Shown here: positions 1-7,817 of the stretch, in pieces
Numbering within the stretch: position 1 is the stretch's first letter
Layout of the letters: each line of letters starts with the position of its first letter
IMG/VR virus record: IMGVR_UViG_3300034105_001195
Coordinates: 1-64,000 of that record
Source of the DNA: a virus
Reading direction: 5' to 3' (one strand)
DNA: 64,000 nucleotides
Notes under the pieces: generated by a model
Told to the model about the DNA's origin: nothing
The model's database searches: none
Seen by the model: only the letters and a program-made list of their open reading frames with translations
Program-made: the position numbers and the translations under genes

Positions 1-287
1 GACTCCTTTACTGAATAATATACGTTCTTTTTATTGTTATTTACCGTGCCTGCTTTATCCTTAGCAATAGTTGAATAGATAGAAGACATTACTGCAAACT
101 TAGTTGACATAGCCTGTAGTTCCATAATAAGCATAGGAGCTTTTGCTGAAGGGACATCGGGGTTCATAAGAAGCTTTACAACGATGGCCAAAGCCTTATC
201 CAGGTGCTCATCTTTCATAAACTCATGAAGGTCATTGAACTCTGTTATTTCGCTGATTAGCTCAAGAGTATTTTTATCTTGCGTCAT
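1..287 (-). CDS. Hypothetical protein, C-terminus cut by window edge
   Basis: An open frame runs from an ATG at 287 off the left edge, giving about 95 residues that begin MTQDKNTLELISEITEF. It is rich in Leu, Met and Lys and predicted mostly helical. I do not recognise a family. Its start overlaps the end of the small membrane-protein gene before it by 14 bases, which fits the tight packing of the replication operon. It is the last visible gene of that operon; the true length is unknown. Confidence 0.6.
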   Translation of the reverse strand, partial: MTQDKNTLELISEITEFNDLHEFMKDEHLDKALAIVVKLLMNPDVPSAKAPMLIMELQAMSTKFAVMSSIYSTIAKDKAGTVNNNKKNVYYSVKE

Positions 288-381
288 TTTTAATATCCTT
301 ATCTAGTTTGTCTATAAATAAACCCAACGGGTATCCGATCAAAAACCCTATTGCAATACCGCAAATCAAAAACAATTCCAT
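274..381 (-). CDS. Small single-pass membrane protein (35 aa)
   Basis: A 35-residue product starting MELFLICGIAIGFLIG. Residues 2-23 form one hydrophobic, glycine-containing membrane segment; the C-terminus is charged (DKLDKDIKND) and probably cytoplasmic. Its ATG shares one base with the TAA of the XapX-like gene before it (TAATG), and its end overlaps the next gene, the coupling seen throughout this operon. Function unknown. It could act with the neighbouring XapX-like protein, but nothing in the sequence shows this. Confidence 0.5.
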   Translation of the reverse strand: MELFLICGIAIGFLIGYPLGLFIDKLDKDIKNDAR

Positions 382-539
382 TATGCAAACCTTCCAACTA
401 AACCATATCCCAGCCATAATCCAAAGATTCCCATGAGTCCAGCAAATACTGGTGGCGCTGGTACTGGCAACTTAAACAAAGCAAAAACAATGCCTACTCC
501 TGCGCCTGTAAGTGTTGTTAGAAATACTTCTTTAATCAT
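381..539 (-). CDS. XapX-domain small membrane protein (52 aa)
   Basis: The 52-residue product starts MIKEVFLTTLTGAGVGIVFA and contains KLPVPAPPVFAGLMGIFGLW, which matches the XapX domain (DUF1427): a glycine-rich first membrane helix, the LP-x-PAPP turn, then a second helix ending GLWLGY. Length and two-helix topology are normal for the family, which is found in bacteria and has no firmly known function. It starts inside the end of the nuclease-like gene and ends in a TAATG overlap. Recognition is from the motif only; the role in a phage is unknown. Confidence 0.7.
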   Translation of the reverse strand: MIKEVFLTTLTGAGVGIVFALFKLPVPAPPVFAGLMGIFGLWLGYGLVGRFA

Positions 540-837
540 GGTTCTCCTCATAAAACTGGATCAACTCTTCGAGAACTGACCACTCAATAATACCTAGTCT
601 AACCTTAGACTCTGCTCCTATAATAATCTTTAATGCTGGATACATATCTCTATTTACTTTAAAGGTATCCGTGCATATCTTTGCCCAGTTATCTTTGTTT
701 AAAGTAAAGGATGTTCCAGCTTCTTTATAATCTACAAGGAATTGCTTCCATTGAGCATCACCTTTCTGGTAATCCCCTCTTCCGCTGTTCTTCTGAGCCT
801 TAGCCCCGTCACGCTTTACTTCTGCTCTCTCTGACAT
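532..837 (-). CDS. PD-(D/E)XK-like nuclease, possible Holliday junction resolvase
   Basis: This 101-residue protein has the layout of small resolvase/PD-(D/E)XK nucleases: an N-terminal basic segment, KGD at residues 25-27, then the strand FLVDYKEA with D36-x-K38 as the metal-binding pair, a TSF-x-L segment, a helix around W51 and a strand ALKIIIG. Hjc/Hjr-type resolvases show the same order (GD...(E/D)xK...sf...W). It lies just after RecA and a zinc-ribbon gene, a suitable place for recombination or DNA packaging functions. The family call comes from the motif spacing; no structure or search was possible. It could instead be a non-resolvase endonuclease. Confidence 0.55.
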   Translation of the reverse strand: MSERAEVKRDGAKAQKNSGRGDYQKGDAQWKQFLVDYKEAGTSFTLNKDNWAKICTDTFKVNRDMYPALKIIIGAESKVRLGIIEWSVLEELIQFYEENHD

Positions 838-1025
838 TATCCCACCGAATAAGAATTCTTATGTCCGTCTGGACATTCCCAAGATATCGTTGTAGTAACT
901 GCATCCCAAAAATATTCTGTTGAATCCTTTTCACACTTACTGCATGGCTTTGATCCGCCTATTTTCTCAAGCTCTGGAGAAAAGATACGCTCTGGTTGAT
1001 TAAGAAACTCATTAATGTTTGGCAT
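837..1025 (-). CDS. Small zinc-ribbon protein (62 aa)
   Basis: A 62-residue protein with CSKC at residues 28-31 and C-P-D-G-H near 51-55, a likely Cys3His zinc site, followed by a short polar tail. It overlaps the 3' end of recA by 14 bases and shares a TAATG junction with the nuclease-like gene, so the three are translationally coupled. Such mini zinc ribbons in phage replication operons are often nucleic-acid or protein-binding accessory factors; the exact role is not evident. Confidence 0.6.
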   Translation of the reverse strand: MPNINEFLNQPERIFSPELEKIGGSKPCSKCEKDSTEYFWDAVTTTISWECPDGHKNSYSVG

Positions 1026-2016
1026 TTATCTCGCCTATTAATTTGTCTACAACATCTGGATTTTCCTTTAAATACGCTACAGCCTTTGCACGTCCTTGAA
1101 AACGTTCTCCATTTACTGTATACCATGCTCCACCCTTTTCTACTATGCCGCACATTTCAGCAACATCTAAAGTTTCTCCAACACTGTCTACACCAAGAAC
1201 GTTCCCTTGATAGTAGAAGTCGTATTGTCCCGATAGATTTGGGGGGCCGAGTTTGTTGTAATCAACAATCCAGTTAACTGGTCGTCCAACCCTTTGTTCA
1301 ATGATCTTGTCGCCAACTTTAACCCCAGCCTTAATAGCATTCGCCTCAGCTTCAGACGACCAGAGTTTAATGACTGTGGAAGAGAAGAACTTGACTGCCA
1401 TGCCACCTGTGGGGATGTGACTAGCATGCATAGATCCAAATTGATTTCGTTGTTGTGAGATGAGAACAAGTAGTGTGTTTTTGTTTGCATAGTTTAACAT
1501 CTTGACTGCGTGGGTCATATCCTTTGCTTCAGCGCCGATTTGCTTAGTATCTTGCAAATCCTTCATTTCGTTTCCGTCTTTTTCAAAATAGATAGCAGGA
1601 AGCAAGGCTGAGATTGAATCTACTACAATCATATCAACTCCTGCGTCCATTAACTTGGTAGCAACATCAACCATATCATTAACAGTTTTTGCTGGTGAGT
1701 AAATAAGGGAAGAGGAATCTACTCCAAGTTGCTCTGCCCAAGATTGGTCGTAGGAAGCTTCTGCATCAATCCAAGCGCATGTCTTGCCTTCTTTTTGTGC
1801 AAGAGCAATCATCTGTAGGCAGAAAGAAGATTTACCAGCAGACTTATTACCCCATACAAGTACTTGTCTTCCGTAGCCCAGCCCTCCACGCAACGCAAAG
1901 TTTAATCCGATACTAGGAGTAAGTTGCTTTTCAACTTGGACATCCTGTGCAGACTGAACTCGTGCTCTTGTTTTTGGATCTAGCTTAGCTAAAATGCTGT
2001 CTATTTCTATTGTCAT
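1012..2016 (-). CDS. recA: RecA-family recombinase
   Basis: A 334-residue ATP-dependent strand-exchange protein. Walker A is GNKSAGKSS at residues 56-64, the catalytic Glu lies in WIDAEASYD (E86; compare FIDAEHALD of bacterial RecA), and Walker B is VDMIVVDS at 127-134. L1/L2-like DNA loops follow (ISQQRNQFG, then the TGG...KFFSS region). The protein is slightly shorter than bacterial RecA, with a short C-terminal domain. It would drive recombination-dependent replication and repair. An AAAGAAAGAG sequence precedes the ATG, and an extended -10 (TGC-TATACT) lies about 20 bases upstream. Confidence 0.93.
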   Translation of the reverse strand: MTIEIDSILAKLDPKTRARVQSAQDVQVEKQLTPSIGLNFALRGGLGYGRQVLVWGNKSAGKSSFCLQMIALAQKEGKTCAWIDAEASYDQSWAEQLGVDSSSLIYSPAKTVNDMVDVATKLMDAGVDMIVVDSISALLPAIYFEKDGNEMKDLQDTKQIGAEAKDMTHAVKMLNYANKNTLLVLISQQRNQFGSMHASHIPTGGMAVKFFSSTVIKLWSSEAEANAIKAGVKVGDKIIEQRVGRPVNWIVDYNKLGPPNLSGQYDFYYQGNVLGVDSVGETLDVAEMCGIVEKGGAWYTVNGERFQGRAKAVAYLKENPDVVDKLIGEINAKH

Positions 2017-2036
2017 TTAAACTCTTTCTTTCCTAT

Positions 2037-2045
2037 AGTATAGCA
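2037..2045 (-). promoter_or_regulatory. Possible extended -10 promoter before recA
   Basis: In the short gap before recA the minus strand reads TGC-TATACT, an extended -10 element, with no good -35 at 17 bases. A start near position 2030 would give a leader of about 15 bases. This could be an internal booster for recA; it may also be chance in AT-rich DNA. Confidence 0.3.
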
Positions 2046-2393
2046 TTAAAATAAATTTCCGTGAAGCCTTTGGCGTTCCTTATTTATATTCATTTTCTTT
2101 TCTAGAATTTCATCTAGGCTATGTAATACCTGTTCTTCATTTCTCATTGCAGCATAAATATCAAGTAGTCTAATTATTACATCTACCATTTCTTCTACAA
2201 TGCTTTCGCTTCCCTTTGACTTTCTGATAGCCTCCAACACTTCAGTTACTTCTGAATGTACTAGGGCTAACTTATTTCCGATCTTGTCATGGTTATATTC
2301 TCCATCCCAAAATCCTTTTTCTCTTGCGGTCTCGTGAAGAATGGCAGACAAAGCGTCTAGACCATACTCAGTTAGAATCTGATTCGACTCCAT
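2046..2393 (-). CDS. mazG: MazG-like nucleotide pyrophosphohydrolase
   Basis: A 115-residue all-alpha NTP pyrophosphatase. The metal-binding pattern is visible: HSEVTEVLEA (E48-x2-E51) and EEMVDVIIRLLD (E67/E68...D71). Family members hydrolyse (d)NTPs to (d)NMPs and PPi; phage versions have been proposed to alter nucleotide pools or (p)ppGpp, though specificity cannot be read here. It is the single-domain form, as is usual in phages. It lies between a small unknown gene, which it overlaps by 26 bases, and recA, within the replication operon. Confidence 0.85.
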   Translation of the reverse strand: MESNQILTEYGLDALSAILHETAREKGFWDGEYNHDKIGNKLALVHSEVTEVLEAIRKSKGSESIVEEMVDVIIRLLDIYAAMRNEEQVLHSLDEILEKKMNINKERQRLHGNLF

Positions 2394-2583
2394 TTTTCTC
2401 CCTTAAACTAAAAGTAAATGACGGGCCTTCCTCGTCATAATCTATAACTAAATCCTTATTGCTTACATTGACATCTAGGAATCTAAGGGTCGGAACCGTT
2501 AGCTTTCCATATTCTTCAAGTAGTGCGACTAGAACCTGATTCATACTAATTGAAGTAATTAAACCATCAACATCTTCTGTCAT
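2368..2583 (-). CDS. Hypothetical acidic protein (71 aa)
   Basis: A 71-residue acidic protein starting MTEDVDGLITSIS. No family recognised. It shares an ATGA junction with the end of the polymerase gene and overlaps mazG, so it is probably translated from the same message. The predicted fold is one helix (residues 12-26) followed by two or three strands. A polymerase accessory role is possible from position only. Confidence 0.55.
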   Translation of the reverse strand: MTEDVDGLITSISMNQVLVALLEEYGKLTVPTLRFLDVNVSNKDLVIDYDEEGPSFTFSLREKNGVESDSN

Positions 2584-5500
2584 TTTATTTCCTTTACCAT
2601 TAAGGTTCCATCATCCAAAGTCGATAGAACAACATTACACTTCATACCTTCTCGCATCTTAGCAAGAGACATCTTATACATTGTTGGGAAAGCAATTACT
2701 CTAGTCAATTCTTTTTGTGCATTTGAAAGAATTATATGGCTCATTGTCTTGCCAGCCTTTGTTACGTATGGAGTAAAGTCTACTACAATATACTCGTCTT
2801 CGTCAAGGTCATACTGCTTCTTATATAGATAGTCTACAAATGAGTTGGACCCTGTTGGGTCAATCTCGCTAACCTTTACATAACGTGCAATTCTATTATC
2901 TCCTACAAGAATAAAATACATCTGGCCCGTCTCGATTTGAGTTTGCTCTGTATGGAATAGACCAATCGATCCTGTTTCATCTACAAGCTCAATACGTGCC
3001 CATCCATTACCACGCTTAATTGATTTAACCATGCCAAACATAACGAATGAACCTAAGTCCTCAAACTCTTCAATCGGTCTTGCTTGTGACTTAATACGTG
3101 GTGGAATTCCCTCTAGGTTAAATGTAGGTATACCTAGATACTCGTAGTAACTATCTTTTTCATTTCCGCTTCTAGGGTTATCTGGGAATGCCGCCGCTCC
3201 GATTGCATTTAAAGCAGAGATGGCACGACTATTGATTCCGCTACCTTTCTTGGAAGCTTTATCGATAAACTCTGAATAAGAATTAAAAGGTCTATGATCA
3301 ATGATCTTGTTAGCAATACTATCTGAAATAAACTTTACTTCTCCAAGACCGAATCTAATCGAGTCTTCCTTTAAAGAAAAGAATACATCTGATTCATTGA
3401 TATGCGGAAGTTTAATGCTAAGCTTTAGTCGCTTTGCTTCAATTAGATATTCCGTTCTCGCATCTTTGTCATTTTCGTTCTTAAGAATCGAGAACATAAA
3501 TTCCAAAGGATAATAAGTCTTGAGCCAAGCAGTATAATAAGAAAGCATAGAGTAAGCAACAGCATGGGAACGGTTAAAAGAATAACCAGCATGAGCCTCG
3601 AAAGTATGCCAGAGCGTTTCGGCTTGCTTCTTAGAAATGTGTTTTGAAGCCCCATCAATAAACCTATCTTTGAATTGGTCGAACTCTTTTGCATCTTTCT
3701 TCTTTCCAATAATCTTGCGGACCTTATCAGCCTCTGACCAAGTCATACCTCCCAAGTGTACGCATGCCTGCATAACTTGCTCTTGATATATAATAACACC
3801 GTATGTATTCTCAGTAAAAGGCTTCATAATTGGATGGATAAACTGGACTGCTTCATCCCCGTGCTTACGCTTAATATAGGAAGCGCCTACTGTATTCATG
3901 GCTCCTGGACGAACCAAAGCATTTGATGCAGCAAGATCTTCAAACTTATCTACACCCATCTTGATTAGCAAATTAGTATAAGGGGTTGCTTCTGCCTGAA
4001 ACACTCCCTTTGTATATCCTTCGCTTAGTACCTTGTAAACATCTGGATCATCAAGAGTTAGCGCAGAAAGATTAATATCTTTCCCTGAACGCTTTTTAAT
4101 TGAAGCAAGGGTATCTGAAATTACAGATAAGGTCTTAAGTCCTAGTGCATCTAGTTTAATAAGACCTATATCCGCAACCGTATCCATATCGTATGCAACG
4201 ACAGGAATTCTACCTGATACTAAATCACTTGCATCAGCTCTTGATTCAACAGGAGCATACTTTCTTAAATCATCTTTTGCAACTACAACACCTGCAGCGT
4301 GTACGCCAACAGATCTAATTCTTCCACGCAGTCTATCCGCAAGCCACAGGACTTCAGGGTACTTAGTTCTAAACTCTTTAGTATTTGGTGATTCAACAAA
4401 GTCTTCAAAGGTATCGATAGATTTCATTGCACGGTTAACATCTGAAAGAGGAACCATGAATACACGAGCAGCATCTCTAATTACACCCTTATCTTTAAAG
4501 TAAGTGTATGTTGAAATAGATGCAACGTGCTTAAACTTCTTCTTTAAATAATCTTTAACTTCTTTACGACGACGGTCTTCAAAGTCTGTATCAATATCGG
4601 GAAAGTCATTACGTTCTGGGTTAATGAAACGGAAGAACAGCAGGTCATATTTAATTGGATCTACATCCGTAATTCCAAGCGCATAACAGACCAATGAGCC
4701 TGCAGCGGATCCACGACCTGGGCCTACCTTAATATCATTACTCTTTGCCCAGTTAATCATATCTGCTACAACTAGGAAGTATGATGCAAAGGACTTATCT
4801 TTAATTACAGATAGCTCTTCTTTAAGCCTATCAATGTAGACTTGAGAGTCTTGTAGGCCTAGCCTTTTAAGGCCTTCAGAGGCCATCTGAGACAACTTCT
4901 CGTCGGCATCTGTCTTAGGGACTGGGAGCAGGTCTAAACCACTGTTAAAATCGTATTCCTGAACTTTATCTGCAATCTCCATAGTATTCTCATATATATC
5001 TGTACGAGTAATACCAGCCTTATTGAAGTCAGCCTCAATTTCATCTCTTGATTGAATGAATAGATTGTAGTCTTGAAAGGATATTCTACGGTCTGGATAT
5101 AGGTAATTTAGTCTTTCATTAATATCTTTAATCTGTCTAGACATTTCAAAGTCAGCATCTTTATCCATCTTAGGAGATGTCGACAATATGAGCATTGCCT
5201 CTTCTAGGACTCTATCTTCTTCTTTAGCAAAGTGAGCATCTCCTGTTGCCACCGCCTTAATTTTAAGTTCATCCGCTAATTCTAATAGGGCAGAGTTAAT
5301 TGGTTCAGGGTTATGGGATTGAACCTCAACATAAAAGTCTGGGCCAAATGTTTTCTTAAATCCTTCAAGGAGAGTTCTGGCTTCATCTAGACTGCCTCTA
5401 TCAATAGCCTTACTAATTAATCCATTAAGACATCCGCTCAAAACAATAATGCCTTCGCTATATAGATCTAATACTTCTCTATCAATTCTAGGCTTATGAT

Positions 5501-5849
5501 AAAAGCCTTCGTTCCAAGCAAGCTCTTGGAGAGTATTGATATTCTCTAATCCCTTTTTATTTTTTGCTAACAGGATGATATGGTTATACGCTTGAATAGA
5601 TTTGTCTGTCTTTGAAGCCTTGTCAAATCTATCTGTTGGAGATATGTAGGCTTCTACTCCAAGGATTGGCTTTATGCCTTCTTCTTTACAGGCAATTTGC
5701 ATTTCACGGTGTGATGATAATGTACCGTGATCTGTAATTGCTATTGCTGTCTGCCCCGCCTCTTTTGCAGCACGAACAAGTTCGAGGGGAGAGTTAAGAC
5801 CATCCATTAAAGAATAGTAGGAATGCACATGCAAATGTGTAAATTTCAT
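2580..5849 (-). CDS. dnaE: DNA polymerase III alpha subunit (DnaE-type), replicative polymerase
   Basis: A 1089-residue C-family polymerase. The N-terminal PHP domain (about 1-250) keeps what look like all its metal ligands: HLHVH at 5-9, TDHG, GVEAY, an NHIILLAKN segment, SGCL and GDAHF, so PHP-based proofreading is plausible. The palm follows, with GPGRGSAAGS for the triphosphate and the catalytic PDIDTDF near residue 415, plus the third acidic site in IKLDALGLKT. Finger and thumb segments (YQEQVMQ, GYSFNRSHAVAYS) are intact. A C-terminal OB-type region follows (FVMFGMVKSIKRGNGWARIEL). It is a little shorter than the bacterial enzyme. It would replicate the phage genome with the DnaB, DnaG and ssDNA-binding proteins encoded alongside. 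Confidence 0.96.
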   Translation of the reverse strand: MKFTHLHVHSYYSLMDGLNSPLELVRAAKEAGQTAIAITDHGTLSSHREMQIACKEEGIKPILGVEAYISPTDRFDKASKTDKSIQAYNHIILLAKNKKGLENINTLQELAWNEGFYHKPRIDREVLDLYSEGIIVLSGCLNGLISKAIDRGSLDEARTLLEGFKKTFGPDFYVEVQSHNPEPINSALLELADELKIKAVATGDAHFAKEEDRVLEEAMLILSTSPKMDKDADFEMSRQIKDINERLNYLYPDRRISFQDYNLFIQSRDEIEADFNKAGITRTDIYENTMEIADKVQEYDFNSGLDLLPVPKTDADEKLSQMASEGLKRLGLQDSQVYIDRLKEELSVIKDKSFASYFLVVADMINWAKSNDIKVGPGRGSAAGSLVCYALGITDVDPIKYDLLFFRFINPERNDFPDIDTDFEDRRRKEVKDYLKKKFKHVASISTYTYFKDKGVIRDAARVFMVPLSDVNRAMKSIDTFEDFVESPNTKEFRTKYPEVLWLADRLRGRIRSVGVHAAGVVVAKDDLRKYAPVESRADASDLVSGRIPVVAYDMDTVADIGLIKLDALGLKTLSVISDTLASIKKRSGKDINLSALTLDDPDVYKVLSEGYTKGVFQAEATPYTNLLIKMGVDKFEDLAASNALVRPGAMNTVGASYIKRKHGDEAVQFIHPIMKPFTENTYGVIIYQEQVMQACVHLGGMTWSEADKVRKIIGKKKDAKEFDQFKDRFIDGASKHISKKQAETLWHTFEAHAGYSFNRSHAVAYSMLSYYTAWLKTYYPLEFMFSILKNENDKDARTEYLIEAKRLKLSIKLPHINESDVFFSLKEDSIRFGLGEVKFISDSIANKIIDHRPFNSYSEFIDKASKKGSGINSRAISALNAIGAAAFPDNPRSGNEKDSYYEYLGIPTFNLEGIPPRIKSQARPIEEFEDLGSFVMFGMVKSIKRGNGWARIELVDETGSIGLFHTEQTQIETGQMYFILVGDNRIARYVKVSEIDPTGSNSFVDYLYKKQYDLDEDEYIVVDFTPYVTKAGKTMSHIILSNAQKELTRVIAFPTMYKMSLAKMREGMKCNVVLSTLDDGTLMVKEIK

Positions 5850-5872
5850 TTAACTCTCCGCCTCTTAACCTA

Positions 5873-6538
5873 TTACCAGTCTACGCTACTTGAAGAAGTA
5901 GACTCTTCGCCATTTGCTTCACCAGCAAAAAATGCTTCTTGCTCTGTGTATGGCATGTCACGCACTGCTGTATCCTCAAGCTGATAAAGCTCAAGTGATG
6001 AACCATCAAATGGTGCTTCATCTTTTGCAAGCGGGATAATTGTGTAACTTGTGTCTGTCTTTGTACCAGTACGCTTGATGCGCCACATTAGGTTAGTAAT
6101 GCTTCCCATCTCTCCAGCATACTCAATAAGTGTTGGTGTGATTGTCTTACCACTTGAACCCTGAGACAAGATTCCTACATAAGGATCTTCCTTGCCATCA
6201 TCTACAAGAACATTAATGTAAAGTCGTGAACGACCCTTCCATCCTGCCTTGTAATCCTTGCGGTGTTGTTCGCAACCGTAGCACTTACCTTGGTCTTCCA
6301 TTGTGCATAGGGCCTTACGGCGATAGTCTTTTGGATTTGTGTGTTCTACTGCAATAAATCCAAGACCTAGTTTTTCATTGTAGGTAGGTGAGTCTGGATC
6401 AAGTTCTTGAAGAAAACGAACTTTAACGCTTTCTGCATCCTCTAACTTAACCCAACGAGCCTTTGTACCGTCTCCACCTGAAGACTGTGGCTTGTCCATT
6501 ACTTTGTTAAGGTCTTTCAACCCTCTTACTATTCCCAT
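5873..6538 (-). CDS. ssb: Single-stranded DNA-binding protein (zinc-containing, gp32-like)
   Basis: A 221-residue protein with a central zinc motif, C-x5-C-x2-C-x2-H in ALCTMEDQGKCYGCEQH (around residues 77-93), flanked by strands that suit an OB-like fold (RWVKL...VKVRFL...RLYINVLVDD). An acidic/serine tail (GEESTSSSSVDW) resembles the interaction tails of SSB and T4 gp32. The gene sits between primase and polymerase, as expected for the replisome's ssDNA-coating protein. Homology to gp32 is inferred from layout; some families annotated as phage DNA-binding proteins are equally likely. Confidence 0.7.
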   Translation of the reverse strand: MGIVRGLKDLNKVMDKPQSSGGDGTKARWVKLEDAESVKVRFLQELDPDSPTYNEKLGLGFIAVEHTNPKDYRRKALCTMEDQGKCYGCEQHRKDYKAGWKGRSRLYINVLVDDGKEDPYVGILSQGSSGKTITPTLIEYAGEMGSITNLMWRIKRTGTKTDTSYTIIPLAKDEAPFDGSSLELYQLEDTAVRDMPYTEQEAFFAGEANGEESTSSSSVDW

Positions 6539-6591
6539 GTTTCCTCATTTCATATAGTTGATGGTGTATATCCATCTTTAGTTTGTTTTTA

Positions 6592-7590
6592 TTATGGGGT
6601 CCAAGATCTGTATTCTATGTCTGACACTGCATTTTTAATACAGCTTTTAATTTCTTCGTCAGTCATATCACCAGCATCTTTTGCATCATGTGGATATATC
6701 TTACCATATTCGTAAGAAGCCCACAAGAGGTCTTTATTCTTTAATCTATTGGCTATGCTCAAGCCTAGCTCTCTGCCTGCCAAATCTGCGTCTGTCATTA
6801 CTGTTATCTTATTAAAATATCTATTTAAAAGCTTGTGCTGCTCTGTCGACAATACCCCACCAAGCACTGCTACTACGTTTGGAAATCCAGCTTGATGTAT
6901 TCTAATTGCATCAAAGTTAGACTCAACTACAATAACATGCTCACCAATTCTCTTAGCACGGTGTACATTAAATAAAGTTTTGCTCTTAGGCAGGTTGGTA
7001 CTATTCTTAAATGACTTGCCTTCAATTGATCTTCCTACCAAACCAATGGGGGTTCCGTCTGGACTATGTACTGGAGTAATAACCATATTCATTGAAGTAG
7101 AATATCCCAATCCGAAATGGTTCATAGACTCTTCATTAATACTTCTTGATTTAAGATAGTCTTTTGCGCTTTGGCTTGCTAAAAGATCTGTATGAAGTCT
7201 ATCTAAGGTCTCTTGTGAAAACTCTTCGAAGTCTGGTTTTTCTTCAAACATATTTGCCATAATCTCATCAAAATTATTTAGGGCCGCTTGCTCTTGCGTT
7301 GCAATAAATCTAATTGCTTCGAAGTCATTTTTGTGCAGCACACGTCTAACTAATTCAGTTAATGTTCCAGACTCTCCGCATGATGGATTAAAGCATAGCC
7401 ATACCCCTGAAGATTTGTTTATGCAGCAACTTGCAGTATGTCTATTAGAATGAAACGGGCAGTAAAACATAACCTCATTACCTGGTTCCGCAACTATATC
7501 TAAGCCTAAAGCTTTTATTACTGACTTGATATGGTTGGGCGCATATTGCGTGGAATCAATTTTCCTTGCGTTATACCCTCTGATAGCCAT
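6592..7590 (-). CDS. dnaG: DnaG-type DNA primase
   Basis: A 332-residue primase from the ATG at 7590, chosen because AAGAAGG lies just upstream; a TTG at 7641 would add 17 residues without clear support. The CHC2-like zinc-binding domain has C44-P-F-H47 ... C66 ... C71. The Toprim core shows VIVVESNFDAIRI (E224) and the DxD in MTDADLAG (D268, D270). There is no C-terminal helicase-binding domain, so the protein is shorter than bacterial DnaG. It would lay RNA primers for the phage polymerase. Its start overlaps the small gene before it by about 70 bases. Confidence 0.92.
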   Translation of the reverse strand: MAIRGYNARKIDSTQYAPNHIKSVIKALGLDIVAEPGNEVMFYCPFHSNRHTASCCINKSSGVWLCFNPSCGESGTLTELVRRVLHKNDFEAIRFIATQEQAALNNFDEIMANMFEEKPDFEEFSQETLDRLHTDLLASQSAKDYLKSRSINEESMNHFGLGYSTSMNMVITPVHSPDGTPIGLVGRSIEGKSFKNSTNLPKSKTLFNVHRAKRIGEHVIVVESNFDAIRIHQAGFPNVVAVLGGVLSTEQHKLLNRYFNKITVMTDADLAGRELGLSIANRLKNKDLLWASYEYGKIYPHDAKDAGDMTDEEIKSCIKNAVSDIEYRSWTP

Positions 7591-7817
7591 GCCTTCTTCT
7601 TTCCTACGTATACTCCATAGAGTGTCATTAAGAACACCCAAGTTTGTCCGTCAAAGTCTATCGAAAAACTAGTGTCTATGTCAAGTACTCTGACATAACC
7701 TTTGCTTCTCATATCGTGAGTCAGCATGCTTTCGTACTGGTATCTTAATCTAGGTATACCAGAATCGTCAGCAAACTCAACCCTTACTTGAAATCTTTTT
7801 ATCTGTTTGTGGTTCAT
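7518..7817 (-). CDS. Hypothetical protein between helicase and primase (99 aa)
   Basis: A 99-residue protein starting MNHKQIKRFQVRVEF; a GTG at 7859 would extend it by 14 residues. It overlaps the end of the helicase gene (41 bases) and the start of the primase gene. Predicted beta-rich segments (VRVEFAD, YVRVLDID, WVFLMTLYGVYVG) suggest a small barrel or ferredoxin-like fold. Family not recognised. Position suggests a replisome accessory protein, but this is inference. Confidence 0.6.
   Translation of the reverse strand: MNHKQIKRFQVRVEFADDSGIPRLRYQYESMLTHDMRSKGYVRVLDIDTSFSIDFDGQTWVFLMTLYGVYVGKKKAWLSEGITQGKLIPRNMRPTISSQ

Noticed and set aside
7591-7641. Longer primase starting at TTG 7641
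   Set aside because: The ATG at 7590 has AAGAAGG close by; the extra 17 residues add no conserved element.
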